The translations under genes were made by a program, and so were the position numbers. A stretch of DNA of 64,000 nt from Streptomyces sp. NBC_01689 (GTDB lineage Bacteria > Actinomycetota > Actinomycetes > Streptomycetales > Streptomycetaceae), in NCBI RefSeq assembly GCF_036250675.1, contig NZ_CP109592.1, positions 8,742,001 to 8,806,000 of the forward strand, in the 5' to 3' direction. Positions within the stretch are counted from its first letter, which is position 1, and every line of letters starts with the position of its first letter. Under the pieces are notes generated by a model that worked only from the letters and a program-made list of their open reading frames with translations, was not told where the DNA came from and did no database searches. Shown here in pieces: positions 42,159 through 50,888 of the stretch.

Positions 42159-42785
42159 TCAGTTCACCCCCTGCGGCCGGAACTGGACGCTGATCCGTGG
42201 TCCGGCCGCGCGCGCCGTCTTCGGTACGGCGTGCTCCCAGGTCCGCTGGCAGGAGCCGCCCATGACGATGAGGTCGCCGTGGCCGAGCGGGCGGCGCACG
42301 GTCTCGCCGCCGCGGCGCGGGCGCAGCAGCAGGTCCCGGGGAGCGCCCACGGAGAGGATCGCGACCATGGTGTCCTCGCGCGCGCCGCGTCCGATGCGGT
42401 CCCCGTGCCAGGCCACACTGTCCCGGCCGTCCCGGTAGTAGCACAGCCCGGCGGTGGTGAACGGTTCGCCGAGCTCCTCGGCGTAGTGGGCCGACAGCGC
42501 GTCCCGTGCCTCGTCGAGCACCGGGTGGGGCAGGGGGTCGCCCGCGCCGTAGTACGAGAGCAGTCGCGGTACGTCGACCATGTGCTCGTACATCTGTCTC
42601 CGCTCCGCGCGCCACGGCACCTCGGAGACGAGTCGCTCGAAGAGCGCGTCGGCCCCGCCGAGCCATCCGGGGAGCAGATCGATCCAGGCCCCGGCGCCCA
42701 GTGCGGTCCGGCGCGCCGCGTTCAGGGGGGCGAGGCGGAGCTCGTCGGTCTGGTCGAAGAGCGAGCCCTGGAGGTGCGTGGACAT
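42159..42785 (-). CDS. AlkB-like 2-oxoglutarate/Fe(II) dioxygenase
   Basis: A 208-residue AlkB-family enzyme. Iron ligands His127 and Asp129 (WHGDRIG) and His185 (TWEHAVPK); 2-oxoglutarate-binding Arg in RISVQFR. The nucleotide-recognition lid holds PRLLSYYG and LCYYRDGRDSVAWH. It repairs alkylated bases by oxidative dealkylation. ATG 42785 starts MSTHLQGSLFDQ, typical of the Streptomyces group. Its promoter faces the TPR gene across 410 bp. Confidence 0.92.
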   Translation of the reverse strand: MSTHLQGSLFDQTDELRLAPLNAARRTALGAGAWIDLLPGWLGGADALFERLVSEVPWRAERRQMYEHMVDVPRLLSYYGAGDPLPHPVLDEARDALSAHYAEELGEPFTTAGLCYYRDGRDSVAWHGDRIGRGAREDTMVAILSVGAPRDLLLRPRRGGETVRRPLGHGDLIVMGGSCQRTWEHAVPKTARAAGPRISVQFRPQGVN

Positions 42786-43195
42786 GCGTCCAGCGTACTC
42801 CCTAATCGAATGTGCGTTCCATTCTGACGGTCCGGAGGGCCGTCCGGGCCCCGGTTCGGCCGCCGTGCGGAGTGTGCGGGCGTGCCGCGCGCGACCTTCA
42901 CCCTCCGGGAACGGGGTCAACTCCGCCCGAATCGCCGCCGGTTCGCGCTTCTCCGGGGTGGCGAGCAACCTCCCCGGTGTCGGCGCCGTCTTGATCGACG
43001 ACGGGTGGGCGGCGTGCCGACCGCGGTGGTCCGGGGATTCGAGGGTGAGAATCCGGGTCACTATACGCTCTGTGTATACATGATGTGTATATGTGAGAGC
43101 GCAACCGAGGCCTCGCGCGCCGCCGACCCCCCACACTCCGTCCCGCCGGGCGGCCGGGCAGGTACGGCCCTCCGGCGGCAGACCGAAAGGCATCC
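42786..43195. other. Divergent intergenic region, AlkB / TPR operon
   Basis: A 410-bp gene-free region. Just before the AlkB ATG is an AT-rich patch (CCCTAATCGAATGTGCG). The second half contains the AT-rich palindrome at 43075-43091 listed separately. Between them I see no gene. Confidence 0.5.
43075..43091 (+). promoter_or_regulatory. AT-rich palindromic operator of the TPR/polyprenyl operon
   Basis: TATACA-TGATG-TGTATA is an exact 6-bp-arm palindrome inside an unusually AT-rich island, flanked by CGCTCT (from 43066) and AGAGCG (ending about 43101) as outer inverted arms. It precedes the TPR gene by about 105 bp and overlaps possible -10 sequences. The type of regulator is unknown. Confidence 0.6.
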
Positions 43196-44269
43196 ATGTA
43201 CGGCAAGGCCTTCGCCCCCGAGTACCAGGGCGCTCTGACCACCCTGTCCGTGAACTCCTCACTGACCGACGTCCTCGCCGCCGGAACCGAGCGGCTGCGG
43301 GCGGCCGAGCGGGACGGCGCCCGCGGCGAAGCGGCCCGCTCGGGTCTCGCGGTCGCCGAGGCGCACCGCCGGCTCGGACAGGTCGCGGACGCCGACCGGG
43401 CATGGAAGGCGAGCTACCGCACCGCCCGCGACGCCGGGGACTCCGGCGCCATGGCCTGGGCGCTGTGGAGCGGCGGCACCCTGGCGCGCCAGCGCGGCGC
43501 CTTCCCGCTGGCGTGGCGGCTGCTGAGGCTGGCCGCGGAACTCGGCGGGCACGCCGGGGACGTGGTCGTGCGCGGATATTCCCTGGCGGGACTCGCCGAG
43601 ACGGGCCGCATCCAGGGCGACTACGCCGCCGTGACCACCCTGCACGAACAGCTGCTGGCCGAGGCGAGGGCACGCGGCGAGGCCCGGCACACCGTGTGGG
43701 CACTGGAGGGCATCGCCCAGATACACCGCAACACCGGCGACCTCGACACCGCGTACGCGCTGTTCGAGGAGGCCGCCGGGATCGCCGCCGACGCCGAGGA
43801 CAGGCGCGGCCACGCCTGGGCCCTGCGCGGACTCGCGGACATCGTCTCCGTACGCGACCACGACCCGGAACGTGCGCTGGAACTGCTGACCGAGGCCGAG
43901 GTCTCCTGCCGGGCGATGAACCTGTCCGGCGCCCTCGCCTACAACCACAAGATGCGCGGCAACGTGCTCTACCGGGCGGGGCGTCACGAGGAGGCCCGGG
44001 ACGTCTACGCGCGGGCGCTGGCGGAGTTCGAGGAGATGAGCGAGCCGCGCGGCCGGTCCCTCGCCCGGCTCGGACTGGTCAAGTCGCTGGCCCGCCTCGG
44101 ACGGGACCGTGCCGAGACCGAAGCCGAACTCACCGAACTGGCCGGGATGCTGGAGCGCATCGGGTTGCGGCACGCCCGGGAGATGGTCGAGCGGGCACGG
44201 ACCGAACTCGGCTGCGCGCCCGGCCCGTCGGGGGACGCGGATGGTGACGACGAGGCGGCCGCCCGATGA
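43196..44269 (+). CDS. Tetratricopeptide-repeat protein
   Basis: A 357-residue soluble protein made of about seven TPR-like helical pairs, each with the A-x-A-x-x-x-G-x-x pattern (AVAEAHRRLGQVADADRAWKA, WALEGIAQIHRNTGDLDTAYAL, NVLYRAGRHEEARDVYARAL in part). No catalytic or DNA-binding domain was seen. Its stop overlaps the polyprenyl synthase ATG (ATGA), so the two are made together and may interact. Function unknown. Confidence 0.85.
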   Translation: MYGKAFAPEYQGALTTLSVNSSLTDVLAAGTERLRAAERDGARGEAARSGLAVAEAHRRLGQVADADRAWKASYRTARDAGDSGAMAWALWSGGTLARQRGAFPLAWRLLRLAAELGGHAGDVVVRGYSLAGLAETGRIQGDYAAVTTLHEQLLAEARARGEARHTVWALEGIAQIHRNTGDLDTAYALFEEAAGIAADAEDRRGHAWALRGLADIVSVRDHDPERALELLTEAEVSCRAMNLSGALAYNHKMRGNVLYRAGRHEEARDVYARALAEFEEMSEPRGRSLARLGLVKSLARLGRDRAETEAELTELAGMLERIGLRHAREMVERARTELGCAPGPSGDADGDDEAAAR

Positions 44270-45318
44270 CGCCCTCCACGGCCCTGCGGTCGTCCTCCAC
44301 CGCCCCGGAGATCATGGCCCGCTGCCGGGAACTGGTCGCCCCGGCCCTCGCCGAGGCGGTCGACGGACTGCACCCCTGGGTGGGCGAGATGGCCGGCTAC
44401 GCGCTCGGCCGCTGCGAGGTGGGCGGCGCCCCCGCGTCCCGCCACCAGGGCAAGGGCCTCCGGCAGACACTCGCCGTGCTCGGCGCTGAGGTGGCCGGCG
44501 GCTCCGCGGAGGCGGGCGTGCCGGGAGCCGTCGCGGTGGAACTCGTGCACGTCTTCTCCCTGGTGCACGACGACATCATGGACGGTGACGCGCTGCGCCG
44601 CGGCCGTCCGGCGGTGTGGAAGGCGTACGGCACCGGTCCCGCCGTCCTCGCCGGCGACGCGCTGTTCGCGCTGGCCGTGGACACCCTCACGGCGGTGCCC
44701 TCGACTCCGGGATCGGGCGCCGCCGTACGGCAGTTGACCACCGCCCTGCGCGATCTGGTCCGGGGCCAGGCGGACGACCTGCTGTTCGCCCGGCGTCCCT
44801 GGACCGGGCCCGAGGCGGTGGCGGTGGCGGAGTACGAGGTGATGGCCGAGCACAAGACCGGCGCCCTGCTCGGGTGCGCGCTGGCCCTGGGAGCCCGACT
44901 CGCCGGAGCGCCGGAGGAGACGGCCGCCGCACTCGACCGCGCCGGACGGCATCTCGGCGTGGCCTTCCAGATCGCCGACGACCTCCTGGGCATCTGGGGT
45001 GATCCGGCCGTCACCGGCAAACCGGTCCACGGCGATCTGCGGCAGGGCAAGAAGACCCTGCCGGTGCTCGCCGCGCTCGCCGCACCGGGCCGGTATGCGC
45101 TCGCCGAACTCCTCGCCCGTCCGGGCGTCCTCGACGACACCGGCCTGCGCCGGGCGGCGGCCCTCGTCGCACAGGCCGGTGGCCGGGAGGCGGCCCTGCG
45201 GGAGGCACGCCGTCATCTCGCCGCGGCGGACGCCCTCCTGGCCGGCGCGGCGTCGGCCCCGCGTCCCCTCGAGGAGCTGCGCACCCTGCTCTCCTCGCTC
45301 TCCCACCGCACGATCTGA
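44266..45318 (+). CDS. Trans-isoprenyl diphosphate synthase (short-chain)
   Basis: A 350-residue polyprenyl synthetase. The first Asp-rich motif is DDIMD (102-106) with Phe97 five residues before it, a short-chain (FPP/GGPP) signature. The second motif is FQIADDLLGIWGD; KTG and GDLRQGKKTLP are also present. It condenses IPP with allylic diphosphates in the cytoplasm. No terpene cyclase, prenyltransferase or P450 is next to it, so the end product is not clear. It is translationally coupled to the TPR protein. Confidence 0.92.
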   Translation: MTPSTALRSSSTAPEIMARCRELVAPALAEAVDGLHPWVGEMAGYALGRCEVGGAPASRHQGKGLRQTLAVLGAEVAGGSAEAGVPGAVAVELVHVFSLVHDDIMDGDALRRGRPAVWKAYGTGPAVLAGDALFALAVDTLTAVPSTPGSGAAVRQLTTALRDLVRGQADDLLFARRPWTGPEAVAVAEYEVMAEHKTGALLGCALALGARLAGAPEETAAALDRAGRHLGVAFQIADDLLGIWGDPAVTGKPVHGDLRQGKKTLPVLAALAAPGRYALAELLARPGVLDDTGLRRAAALVAQAGGREAALREARRHLAAADALLAGAASAPRPLEELRTLLSSLSHRTI

Positions 45319-45326
45319 CACCGCGT

Positions 45327-45360
45327 CGCCTCCGGTTCCGCGCACGGCGGGCCGGAGGCG
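45327..45360 (+). terminator. Terminator after the polyprenyl synthase
   Basis: CGCCTCCGG (45327-45335) and CCGGAGGCG (45352-45360) are exact inverted arms around a 16-nt loop, nine bases after the stop codon. Confidence 0.65.
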
Positions 45361-45646
45361 CTGCGACATGGGTCACATGTGCTGGTCGGGGACGTCATCG
45401 GGGCAACCGTTCGCCGCTCTCATCCATCTGTTCGGGAGACGTACAAGAGGTCACGCCTCGCTCACCGAGAGGTGAACTTTTGTAAAGAGATCGCCTCGAT
45501 GCGCGTGAAAGGGATCTTCCTCCTTTACATGTACATGCCTTATCGGTGAGGGTTTCGTCCCGGGGCCCGAGGCTCCCCACGGCGCTCGACCGCGCCGTGT
45601 GCCAGGGCGGTCGGCGCGGCCGGCCTCCCCTGTTCGAAGGAACTCA
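45361..45646 (+). promoter_or_regulatory. Promoter region of the M4 protease gene
   Basis: A less GC-rich region without a gene. It contains TTTTGTAAAGAGATCGCC and TCCTCCTTTACATGTACATG; CATGTACATG (45528-45537) is a perfect 10-bp palindrome about 110 bp ahead of the protease GTG. Assignment of -35/-10 is not certain. Confidence 0.4.
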
Positions 45647-47428
45647 GTGCACAGACCCCACATAGGCCGCATGGCGATCGCCGTCGTGGTGGCGACGTCC
45701 GTCACCCTCCCGGTGGGCCCCGCCTTCGCCGCGACCCCCGACTCGCCCGCGCGGGCGGCGACTTCGGCCTCCTCGCCCGTCGACATGGCCCGGGCGGCAG
45801 CCTTCGCCCACGCCTCGGCCACCGGGGTCGGCCCCGGCGACACCCTCCGGGCCACGGACGTCATGACCGACCCGGACGGCAAGCGGCACGTCCGTTTCGT
45901 CCGCAGCCACCGGGGACTTCCGGTGCTCGGCGGCGATCTCGTGATCCACCTCGGCAGCCGGTTCACGTATCTCGGCGTGACCCGGGCCGCCGACCACACC
46001 GTCCAGCCGTTCACCACTGAGGCCGAGTTGACGGCTGATCAGGCGGAGCGGAAGGCCGCGGCGGCCGCCGAGGGCGACGCGGGCACCGCCCAACTGGTCG
46101 TGGACGCCCGGGACGGCGCGGCAGCCCTCGCCTATCGGGTGCGCGTCTCGGACAGCGGGACCACGTCGGCCGGCGGTTCCCGCACGGTCGTCGTGGACGC
46201 GCGCACCGGCCGGATCCGCAGCAACAACCCCGACAGCGACGAGTTCATCTCGCCGTCGCTGCGTGAGAAGTTGCGGGAGAAGGGCGAGACGGCGACGCCC
46301 GTGACGGGCGTCGCCGCTCGGCCCGCCAGTCTCTTCGCGGCCACGGCGGCAGCCGCGGCCCACTATCCGGTCACCGCGACCGGCAGCGGCACGTCCCTCT
46401 TCGCGGGCAAGGTGACGCTCACCACCACCCGTACCGCGCGCACCAGTTACCTGCTCAAGGACCCGACCCGGTGGAACACCGAGACGAGGGACGCGGGCGG
46501 GCGGGAGCTGGAATCCTTCGCCCGGGGCAAGAAGTTCACCAGCACCACCGACAAGTGGGGCACCGGCACCACCGCCGACCGGGCCACCGTGGCGGTCGAC
46601 GCGCAGTACGGCGTGACCAAGACGCTGGACTTCTACAAGAAGACCTTCGGCCGCAAGGGCATCAAGAACAACAGCACCGGCGCCCGCGCGATGGTCCACT
46701 TCGGCAGGAAGGTCGGCAACGCCTTCTGGGACTCGGTGTGCGGCTGCATGCTGTACGGCGACGGTGACGGCGACATGTTCAAGAAGCCGCTGGTCGTCCT
46801 GGACGTCACCGGGCACGAACTGACCCACGGCGTGGTCGACGCCACGGCCGGCCTCGAACCCACCCGGGTGGACCGCTACGGCAACCAGTACGGCGAATCG
46901 GGCGCCCTCAACGAGTCGCTCGCCGACATCTTCGGCTCGAACGTCGAGTTCGCCGCGAACAACGCGAAGAACCCGCCGAACTACCTCATGGGCGAGAAGC
47001 TGGGCCTGGCCCAGAAGTTCCTGCGCCGTCTCGACCACCCCTCCCTGGACAGGCTGGAGGGCACGGTCGACTACTGGTCGCCGGCGGCCCGCGACGCGGA
47101 GGTCCACGCGGGCTCCGGTGTCTCCTCGCACGCCTACTACCTGCTCGCCGAGGGCAGTGGCCGCAAGACGATCGGCGCCGTGACGTACAACTCGCCGACC
47201 TACGACGGCGCTTCGGTGGCCGGAATCGGCCGGACCAAGGCCACCGCGATCTTCTATCGCGCGCTGACCCGGTACATGGTGTCCACGACCGACTTCCACG
47301 ACGCGCGGACCGCCACGCTCAAGGCGGCCGCCGACCTGTACGGCGCGACCGGCGCCGAGCACCGCGCGGTGGACAGGGCGTGGGCCGCCGTCAACGTGAC
47401 GGCCGCCAACACCCCCGCCGGGCGCTGA
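45647..47428 (+). CDS. Secreted M4 (thermolysin-like) metalloprotease
   Basis: A 593-residue preproenzyme. Signal peptide about 1-29 (MHRPHIGRMAIAVVVATSVT then AFA). FTP and PepSY-like propeptide domains fill about 50-210 (HVRFVRSHRGLPVLGGDLVIH). The catalytic part has HELTH at 390-394, the third zinc ligand Glu423 in GALNESLADIFG and the catalytic His in GVSSHAYYLLAEG. It digests extracellular protein. Two Cys in VCGCM and a 9-residue insertion before GALNE distinguish it from thermolysin. GTG 45647 has GAAGGAA 5 nt upstream. Confidence 0.93.
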   Translation: MHRPHIGRMAIAVVVATSVTLPVGPAFAATPDSPARAATSASSPVDMARAAAFAHASATGVGPGDTLRATDVMTDPDGKRHVRFVRSHRGLPVLGGDLVIHLGSRFTYLGVTRAADHTVQPFTTEAELTADQAERKAAAAAEGDAGTAQLVVDARDGAAALAYRVRVSDSGTTSAGGSRTVVVDARTGRIRSNNPDSDEFISPSLREKLREKGETATPVTGVAARPASLFAATAAAAAHYPVTATGSGTSLFAGKVTLTTTRTARTSYLLKDPTRWNTETRDAGGRELESFARGKKFTSTTDKWGTGTTADRATVAVDAQYGVTKTLDFYKKTFGRKGIKNNSTGARAMVHFGRKVGNAFWDSVCGCMLYGDGDGDMFKKPLVVLDVTGHELTHGVVDATAGLEPTRVDRYGNQYGESGALNESLADIFGSNVEFAANNAKNPPNYLMGEKLGLAQKFLRRLDHPSLDRLEGTVDYWSPAARDAEVHAGSGVSSHAYYLLAEGSGRKTIGAVTYNSPTYDGASVAGIGRTKATAIFYRALTRYMVSTTDFHDARTATLKAAADLYGATGAEHRAVDRAWAAVNVTAANTPAGR

Positions 47429-47439
47429 CGCGGCAGGCA

Positions 47440-47469
47440 CGGGGGCTCCGTCGCACGACGGGGCCCCCG
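47440..47469. terminator. Bidirectional terminator
   Basis: CGGGGGCTCCGTCG (47440-47453) pairs with CGACGGGGCCCCCG (47456-47469) over 14 positions with one G-T wobble and a 2-nt centre. It separates the convergent M4 protease and AIM24 genes. Confidence 0.8.
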
Positions 47470-47482
47470 CACCCTCCCGGAC

Positions 47483-48160
47483 TCAGTGCTGCTGCGACTT
47501 CTGGGGTGTCACCTCGCTGGGGCGCACGACGACCACGCCCTCGCCCTCCAGCTTGAGCTGGACGGCCTCGCCCGAGCCGCCGCGGATCATCGAGCCGATG
47601 GACTGGGACCGGTGCAGCGAGGTGTTCAGACGGGCGGTCCAGCCGACGACCGCGTCCGTGTCGACGAACACGGGCTGCTGCGGGGAGACCGGAATGACCA
47701 GCGGGTTCCCCTCGCAGATCAGTCCCAGGCGGCCGTGCCCGGTGAACACGCTGTTGAAGAGGCCGCCGCCGGTGATGCCCGCGCCCTTCACGGTCTTTAT
47801 CTCGTACGAGAGCGTGGAGTCGAAGCACAGGACGTTGCGGCCGTTGACGGTGAAGACGTCGCCGGGTTCGACGTCGACGATGAAGCAGTTCTGGGCCTCG
47901 TGCGCGAACCAGGCCTCGCCCTGTCCGCGTACGGTCATCAGCGGGAGACCCTCGCCGGTGACCGCCCGCTTGAGCATGCCTCCCACGCCCTGGCCCTTGC
48001 GCTCGAACTGCAGGTCGCCCCGGTAGGCGATCATCGCGCCCTGGCGCGCGAGCATGTCGCCGTTGACGGCGTACTTGATCGACTTGGCGTTCTGGACGGT
48101 CATGCCCGGCGCGACGGCGGGCTGCACCATGTGGTCACTGGAGAAAAGATCACCCTTCAT
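47483..48160 (-). CDS. AIM24-family protein
   Basis: A 225-residue beta-rich protein of the AIM24/TIGR00266-like family: MLARQGAMIAYRGDLQFERKG, EGLPLMTVRGQGEAWFAHEA, NVLCFDSTLSYEIKTVKGAG and TGHGRLGLICEGNPLVIPV. Role in bacteria is unknown; it is widespread in Streptomyces, often in several copies. The start ATG 48160 has no ribosome site; CAAGAT ends about 6 nt upstream, so a leaderless transcript is possible. A start at 48196 is the alternative. Confidence 0.88.
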   Translation of the reverse strand: MKGDLFSSDHMVQPAVAPGMTVQNAKSIKYAVNGDMLARQGAMIAYRGDLQFERKGQGVGGMLKRAVTGEGLPLMTVRGQGEAWFAHEAQNCFIVDVEPGDVFTVNGRNVLCFDSTLSYEIKTVKGAGITGGGLFNSVFTGHGRLGLICEGNPLVIPVSPQQPVFVDTDAVVGWTARLNTSLHRSQSIGSMIRGGSGEAVQLKLEGEGVVVVRPSEVTPQKSQQH

Positions 48161-48228
48161 GCGGGCATCTTGGCCCGGAGGGCTGCGTTCCGCCAAGATC
48201 GTGCGCGGCCCCGCGGGCCGGGAACGCG

Positions 48229-48265
48229 CGGGAGGCCGCCCCGCCAGTGGCGGACCGGCCTCCCG
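48229..48265 (-). terminator. Terminator after the FMN reductase gene
   Basis: CGGGAGGCCG (48229-48238) and CGGCCTCCCG (48256-48265) are exact 10-bp arms, with a second small stem (CCGCC/GGCGG) in the loop. It lies 11 bp beyond the stop of the reductase gene on the minus strand. Confidence 0.8.
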
Positions 48266-48275
48266 GGGTGGTTGG

Positions 48276-48839
48276 TCAGGCGGCGTCGGCCGTGCCGACC
48301 GCGGCGGTGACGTGGCCGATGACCTCGGCGAGCTGGCCGGCGACCTCGGCGTCGTCGACCGGGTGGGTCTCGGCGAAACGGATCACGGAACCGGGAACCG
48401 AGAGCTTGACCTCCTCCAGGACGGTGGCGCCGGCGATGCCGAGGGCCTTGCGGGCCTCGTCCTGCGCCCACACGCCGCCGAACTGGCCGTAGGCGGTGCC
48501 GACCACGGCGACCGGCTTGCCGGTGAAGGCGCTGGCGCCGTAGGGACGGGACAGCCAGTCGATGGCGTTCTTCAGCACGGCGGTGATCGTGCCGTTGTAC
48601 TCGGGCGAGAAGAGCAGGAAGGCGTCGGCGCGGCCCGCGGCCTCGCGCAGGGCCACGGCGGTCGCCGGGACACCACCCTCGACATCGAGGTCCTCGTTGT
48701 AGAAGGGGACCTCGGCGAGGCCCTCGAACAGCTCGATCTCCGTGCCCTCGGGGGCGAGCTTGACGGCCGCCTCGGCGAGCTGGCGGTTGTGGGAGCCGGC
48801 GCGGAGGCTGCCGACGAGCGCGAGGATACGTACGGACAT
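48276..48839 (-). CDS. NADPH-dependent FMN reductase
   Basis: A 187-residue flavodoxin-fold reductase: GSLRAGSHNRQLAEAA binds the FMN phosphate, and LFSPEYNGTITAVLKNAIDWLSRPYG and VGTAYGQFGGVWAQ follow as the typical loops. Such proteins reduce FMN, quinones, azo dyes or chromate. The gene is divergent from a TetR regulator, and two related palindromes lie between them, implying control by that regulator. Confidence 0.93.
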   Translation of the reverse strand: MSVRILALVGSLRAGSHNRQLAEAAVKLAPEGTEIELFEGLAEVPFYNEDLDVEGGVPATAVALREAAGRADAFLLFSPEYNGTITAVLKNAIDWLSRPYGASAFTGKPVAVVGTAYGQFGGVWAQDEARKALGIAGATVLEEVKLSVPGSVIRFAETHPVDDAEVAGQLAEVIGHVTAAVGTADAA

Positions 48840-48878
48840 GGGGGAACTCCCGGGGGACGAAACAATGCGGCAATAAAC

Positions 48879-48939
48879 CGGACCGAGGTCCGCTTGATGG
48901 TCTGTTCAAGTTTGTATCACTCAAGCGGACCAGGGTCCA
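48879..48939. promoter_or_regulatory. Paired TetR operators between FMN reductase and TetR genes
   Basis: CGGACC-GA-GGTCCG (48879-48892) is a perfect palindrome; CGGACC-AG-GGTCC (48926-48938) is a near-identical second one, 47 bp away. The flanking GCTTGA and TCAAGC make the two sites a larger inverted repeat (16 of 18 positions), so one site faces each gene. Confidence 0.8.
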
Positions 48940-48969
48940 GTTCTCCCCGGTTGCCGTTACGCTGTGTTC

Positions 48970-49677
48970 ATGTCCACCCCTCTGCAGCCCTTTCCGAAGG
49001 GATCGGAACCAGCCACCCGGCCCGTGATGCTGGAGCTGGCGTCCGGGCCCGAGGGCCCGCAGCTGCGCGCCGACGCGGCGCGCAACCGCGCCCGGCTGCT
49101 GGAGGCCGCGACCCGCCTGGTGGAGGAGCGCGGGGTCGCCAACGTGACGATGGAGGCCGTCGCCGCCGCCGCGTCGGTGGGCAAGGGCACGGTCTTCCGG
49201 CGCTTCGGCGACCGCACCGGCCTCCTGATGGCCCTGCTCGACCACACGGAGCAGCAGTTCCAGGCCGCCTTCCTCACGGGCCCCCCGCCGCTGGGCCCCG
49301 GCGCCTCACCGGTGGACCGGCTGCACGCCTACGGCTGCCTGGCACTGCGCCAGACCCGCGACCGGCTGGATCTGTACATCGCCGCCGAGCGCGAGCCCAC
49401 CCGCCGGTTCAACTCCGCCCCCTACCGGGTGCGGTTCACCCATGTCGCGATGCTGCTCCGTGAGGCCGCGCCGGCCGCGGACACCGAACTGCTCGCGCAG
49501 ACGCTCATGGGCTATCTCGAACCCGCGCTGATCCTCCATCTGACCCGGCAGCGCGGGATGACGGTGGAGCGGCTGGAGTCGGGCTGGCACGAGCTGGTCC
49601 GCCGGAGCACCTGTGCGATGCCCCTGCCCGTCGAGCCCGTCCCCTCGCGGCCGCCGGAGGCGTCGGGGCGCGCGTGA
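48970..49677 (+). CDS. TetR-family transcriptional regulator
   Basis: A 235-residue regulator. HTH: ARNRARLLEAATRLVEERGV then VTMEAVAAAASVGKGTVFRRFGDRTGLL. The C-terminal ligand domain has LDLYIAAEREPTRRFNSAPY. ATG 48970 has no ribosome site; TACGCT ends 7 nt upstream, so the message is probably leaderless. A GTG two codons upstream is the alternative. Divergent from the FMN reductase with paired operators between. Confidence 0.92.
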   Translation: MSTPLQPFPKGSEPATRPVMLELASGPEGPQLRADAARNRARLLEAATRLVEERGVANVTMEAVAAAASVGKGTVFRRFGDRTGLLMALLDHTEQQFQAAFLTGPPPLGPGASPVDRLHAYGCLALRQTRDRLDLYIAAEREPTRRFNSAPYRVRFTHVAMLLREAAPAADTELLAQTLMGYLEPALILHLTRQRGMTVERLESGWHELVRRSTCAMPLPVEPVPSRPPEASGRA

Positions 49678-49714
49678 CCTCGCCCCACCCGGCGTCCGGG
49701 CGGAGAATACGGTC

Positions 49715-50839
49715 ATGGGACATCACCTTGACGAGGTGAGCGGACCCGCGAGAGTGGCCGGCCCCGGTGACGACATCGGCCGGGAGGAGCTGGCTCTCGC
49801 CGCCCGGAACCACGGCCTGCCCCTGGAGGCCCTGCGCTACGACGTCACCCCGCCCGGGCTGCACTACACGCACACGCACTACGACATTCCGTACGCCGAT
49901 GCCACCCGTACCCCCTGGCAGCTCTCGATCGGCGGGCGCGTGCGGCGGCCGCAGGTGCTCGGGACGGCCGAGCTCACCTCGTACCCCGCCGTCACCCGGC
50001 GGGTGACGATGGAGTGCGAGGGCAACGGGCGGGCGCTGCTGACCCCCCGGCCGGTGAGCCAGCCGTGGCTGGTCGAGGCGGTGGGCACGGCCGAGTGGAC
50101 GGGTGTGCCCCTCAGGGTGCTGCTGGCCGACGCCGGGGTGGAGACCGATGCCGTGGACGTGGTGTTCACCGGTGCCGACCACGGCGTCGAGCGCGGAGTG
50201 GAACAGGACTACCAACGGGCGCTGCCGGTGGCCGCGGCACTGGGGGAGAACCCGGAGGCGCTGGTGGCGTACGGCATGAACGGCGCACCGCTGCCGCCGC
50301 AGCACGGGTTTCCGCTGCGGCTGGTGGTGCCCGGCTGGTACGGCATGGCGCAGGTGAAGTGGTTGCGCGCGATCACGGTGATCGACATAGCGTTCGAGGG
50401 TTTCCAGCAGGTGGCGGCGCATCGGCTGCGCCAGGACGGTGGGGAGGAGGGCGAGCCGGTCACCCGGATCGCCCCGCGGGCCCTGCTGGTTCCGCCCGGC
50501 TTCCCCGACTTCATGTCCCGGGCCCGGGTGGTCCGGGAGGGGGTCGTGCCCCTGGAGGGGCGGGCGTGGTCGGGATGGGCGCCGGTGACCGGTGTGGAGG
50601 TGAGTACGGACGGGGGCCGGGAGTGGCGGGAGGCGGAGCTTGAGCCGGCGGGCGGCCATCGCTGGGCCTGGCGGCGCTGGCGGTTCGGCTGGACGGCCGA
50701 GCCGGGACGGCACACGCTCGGCGCGCGGGCCTTCGACGCCGAGGGGCACACCCAGCCACTGCGACCGTCCTGGAACCTCGGCGGGTTCGTGAACAACGCC
50801 GTCCAGGAGGTTCCCGTGCTGTGTGTGGAGCGGGACTGA
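49715..50839 (+). CDS. Sulfite oxidase-family molybdopterin oxidoreductase
   Basis: A 374-residue molybdenum enzyme. The oxidoreductase domain (about 45-230) has the Mo-ligand Cys in TMECEGNGR and the cofactor-binding ALPVAAALG, GFPLRLVVPGWYGMAQVKWL segment. The C-terminal dimerisation domain (about 255-374) has GWAPVTGVEVSTDGGREW. It has neither signal peptide nor haem domain, so it should be cytoplasmic; sulfite or another S/N-oxide could be the substrate. GAGAAT ends 7 nt before the ATG (leaderless possible), though GGAG at 9 nt could also serve. Confidence 0.92.
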   Translation: MGHHLDEVSGPARVAGPGDDIGREELALAARNHGLPLEALRYDVTPPGLHYTHTHYDIPYADATRTPWQLSIGGRVRRPQVLGTAELTSYPAVTRRVTMECEGNGRALLTPRPVSQPWLVEAVGTAEWTGVPLRVLLADAGVETDAVDVVFTGADHGVERGVEQDYQRALPVAAALGENPEALVAYGMNGAPLPPQHGFPLRLVVPGWYGMAQVKWLRAITVIDIAFEGFQQVAAHRLRQDGGEEGEPVTRIAPRALLVPPGFPDFMSRARVVREGVVPLEGRAWSGWAPVTGVEVSTDGGREWREAELEPAGGHRWAWRRWRFGWTAEPGRHTLGARAFDAEGHTQPLRPSWNLGGFVNNAVQEVPVLCVERD

Positions 50840-50842
50840 ACT

Positions 50843-50880
50843 CCCGGGCGGCCGCGGGCTCCTGGGCCACCGGCCGCCCG
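50843..50880. terminator. Bidirectional terminator
   Basis: CCGGGCGGCCG (50843-50853) pairs exactly with CGGCCGCCCGG (50870-50880). It lies between the convergent sulfite-oxidase-like and GH64 genes. Confidence 0.8.
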
Positions 50881-50888
50881 GAGCGCGG

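Noticed and set aside
43196..45318. Terpene biosynthetic gene cluster
   Set aside because: Only a prenyl diphosphate synthase and a TPR protein are present; no cyclase, P450 or methyltransferase flanks them.
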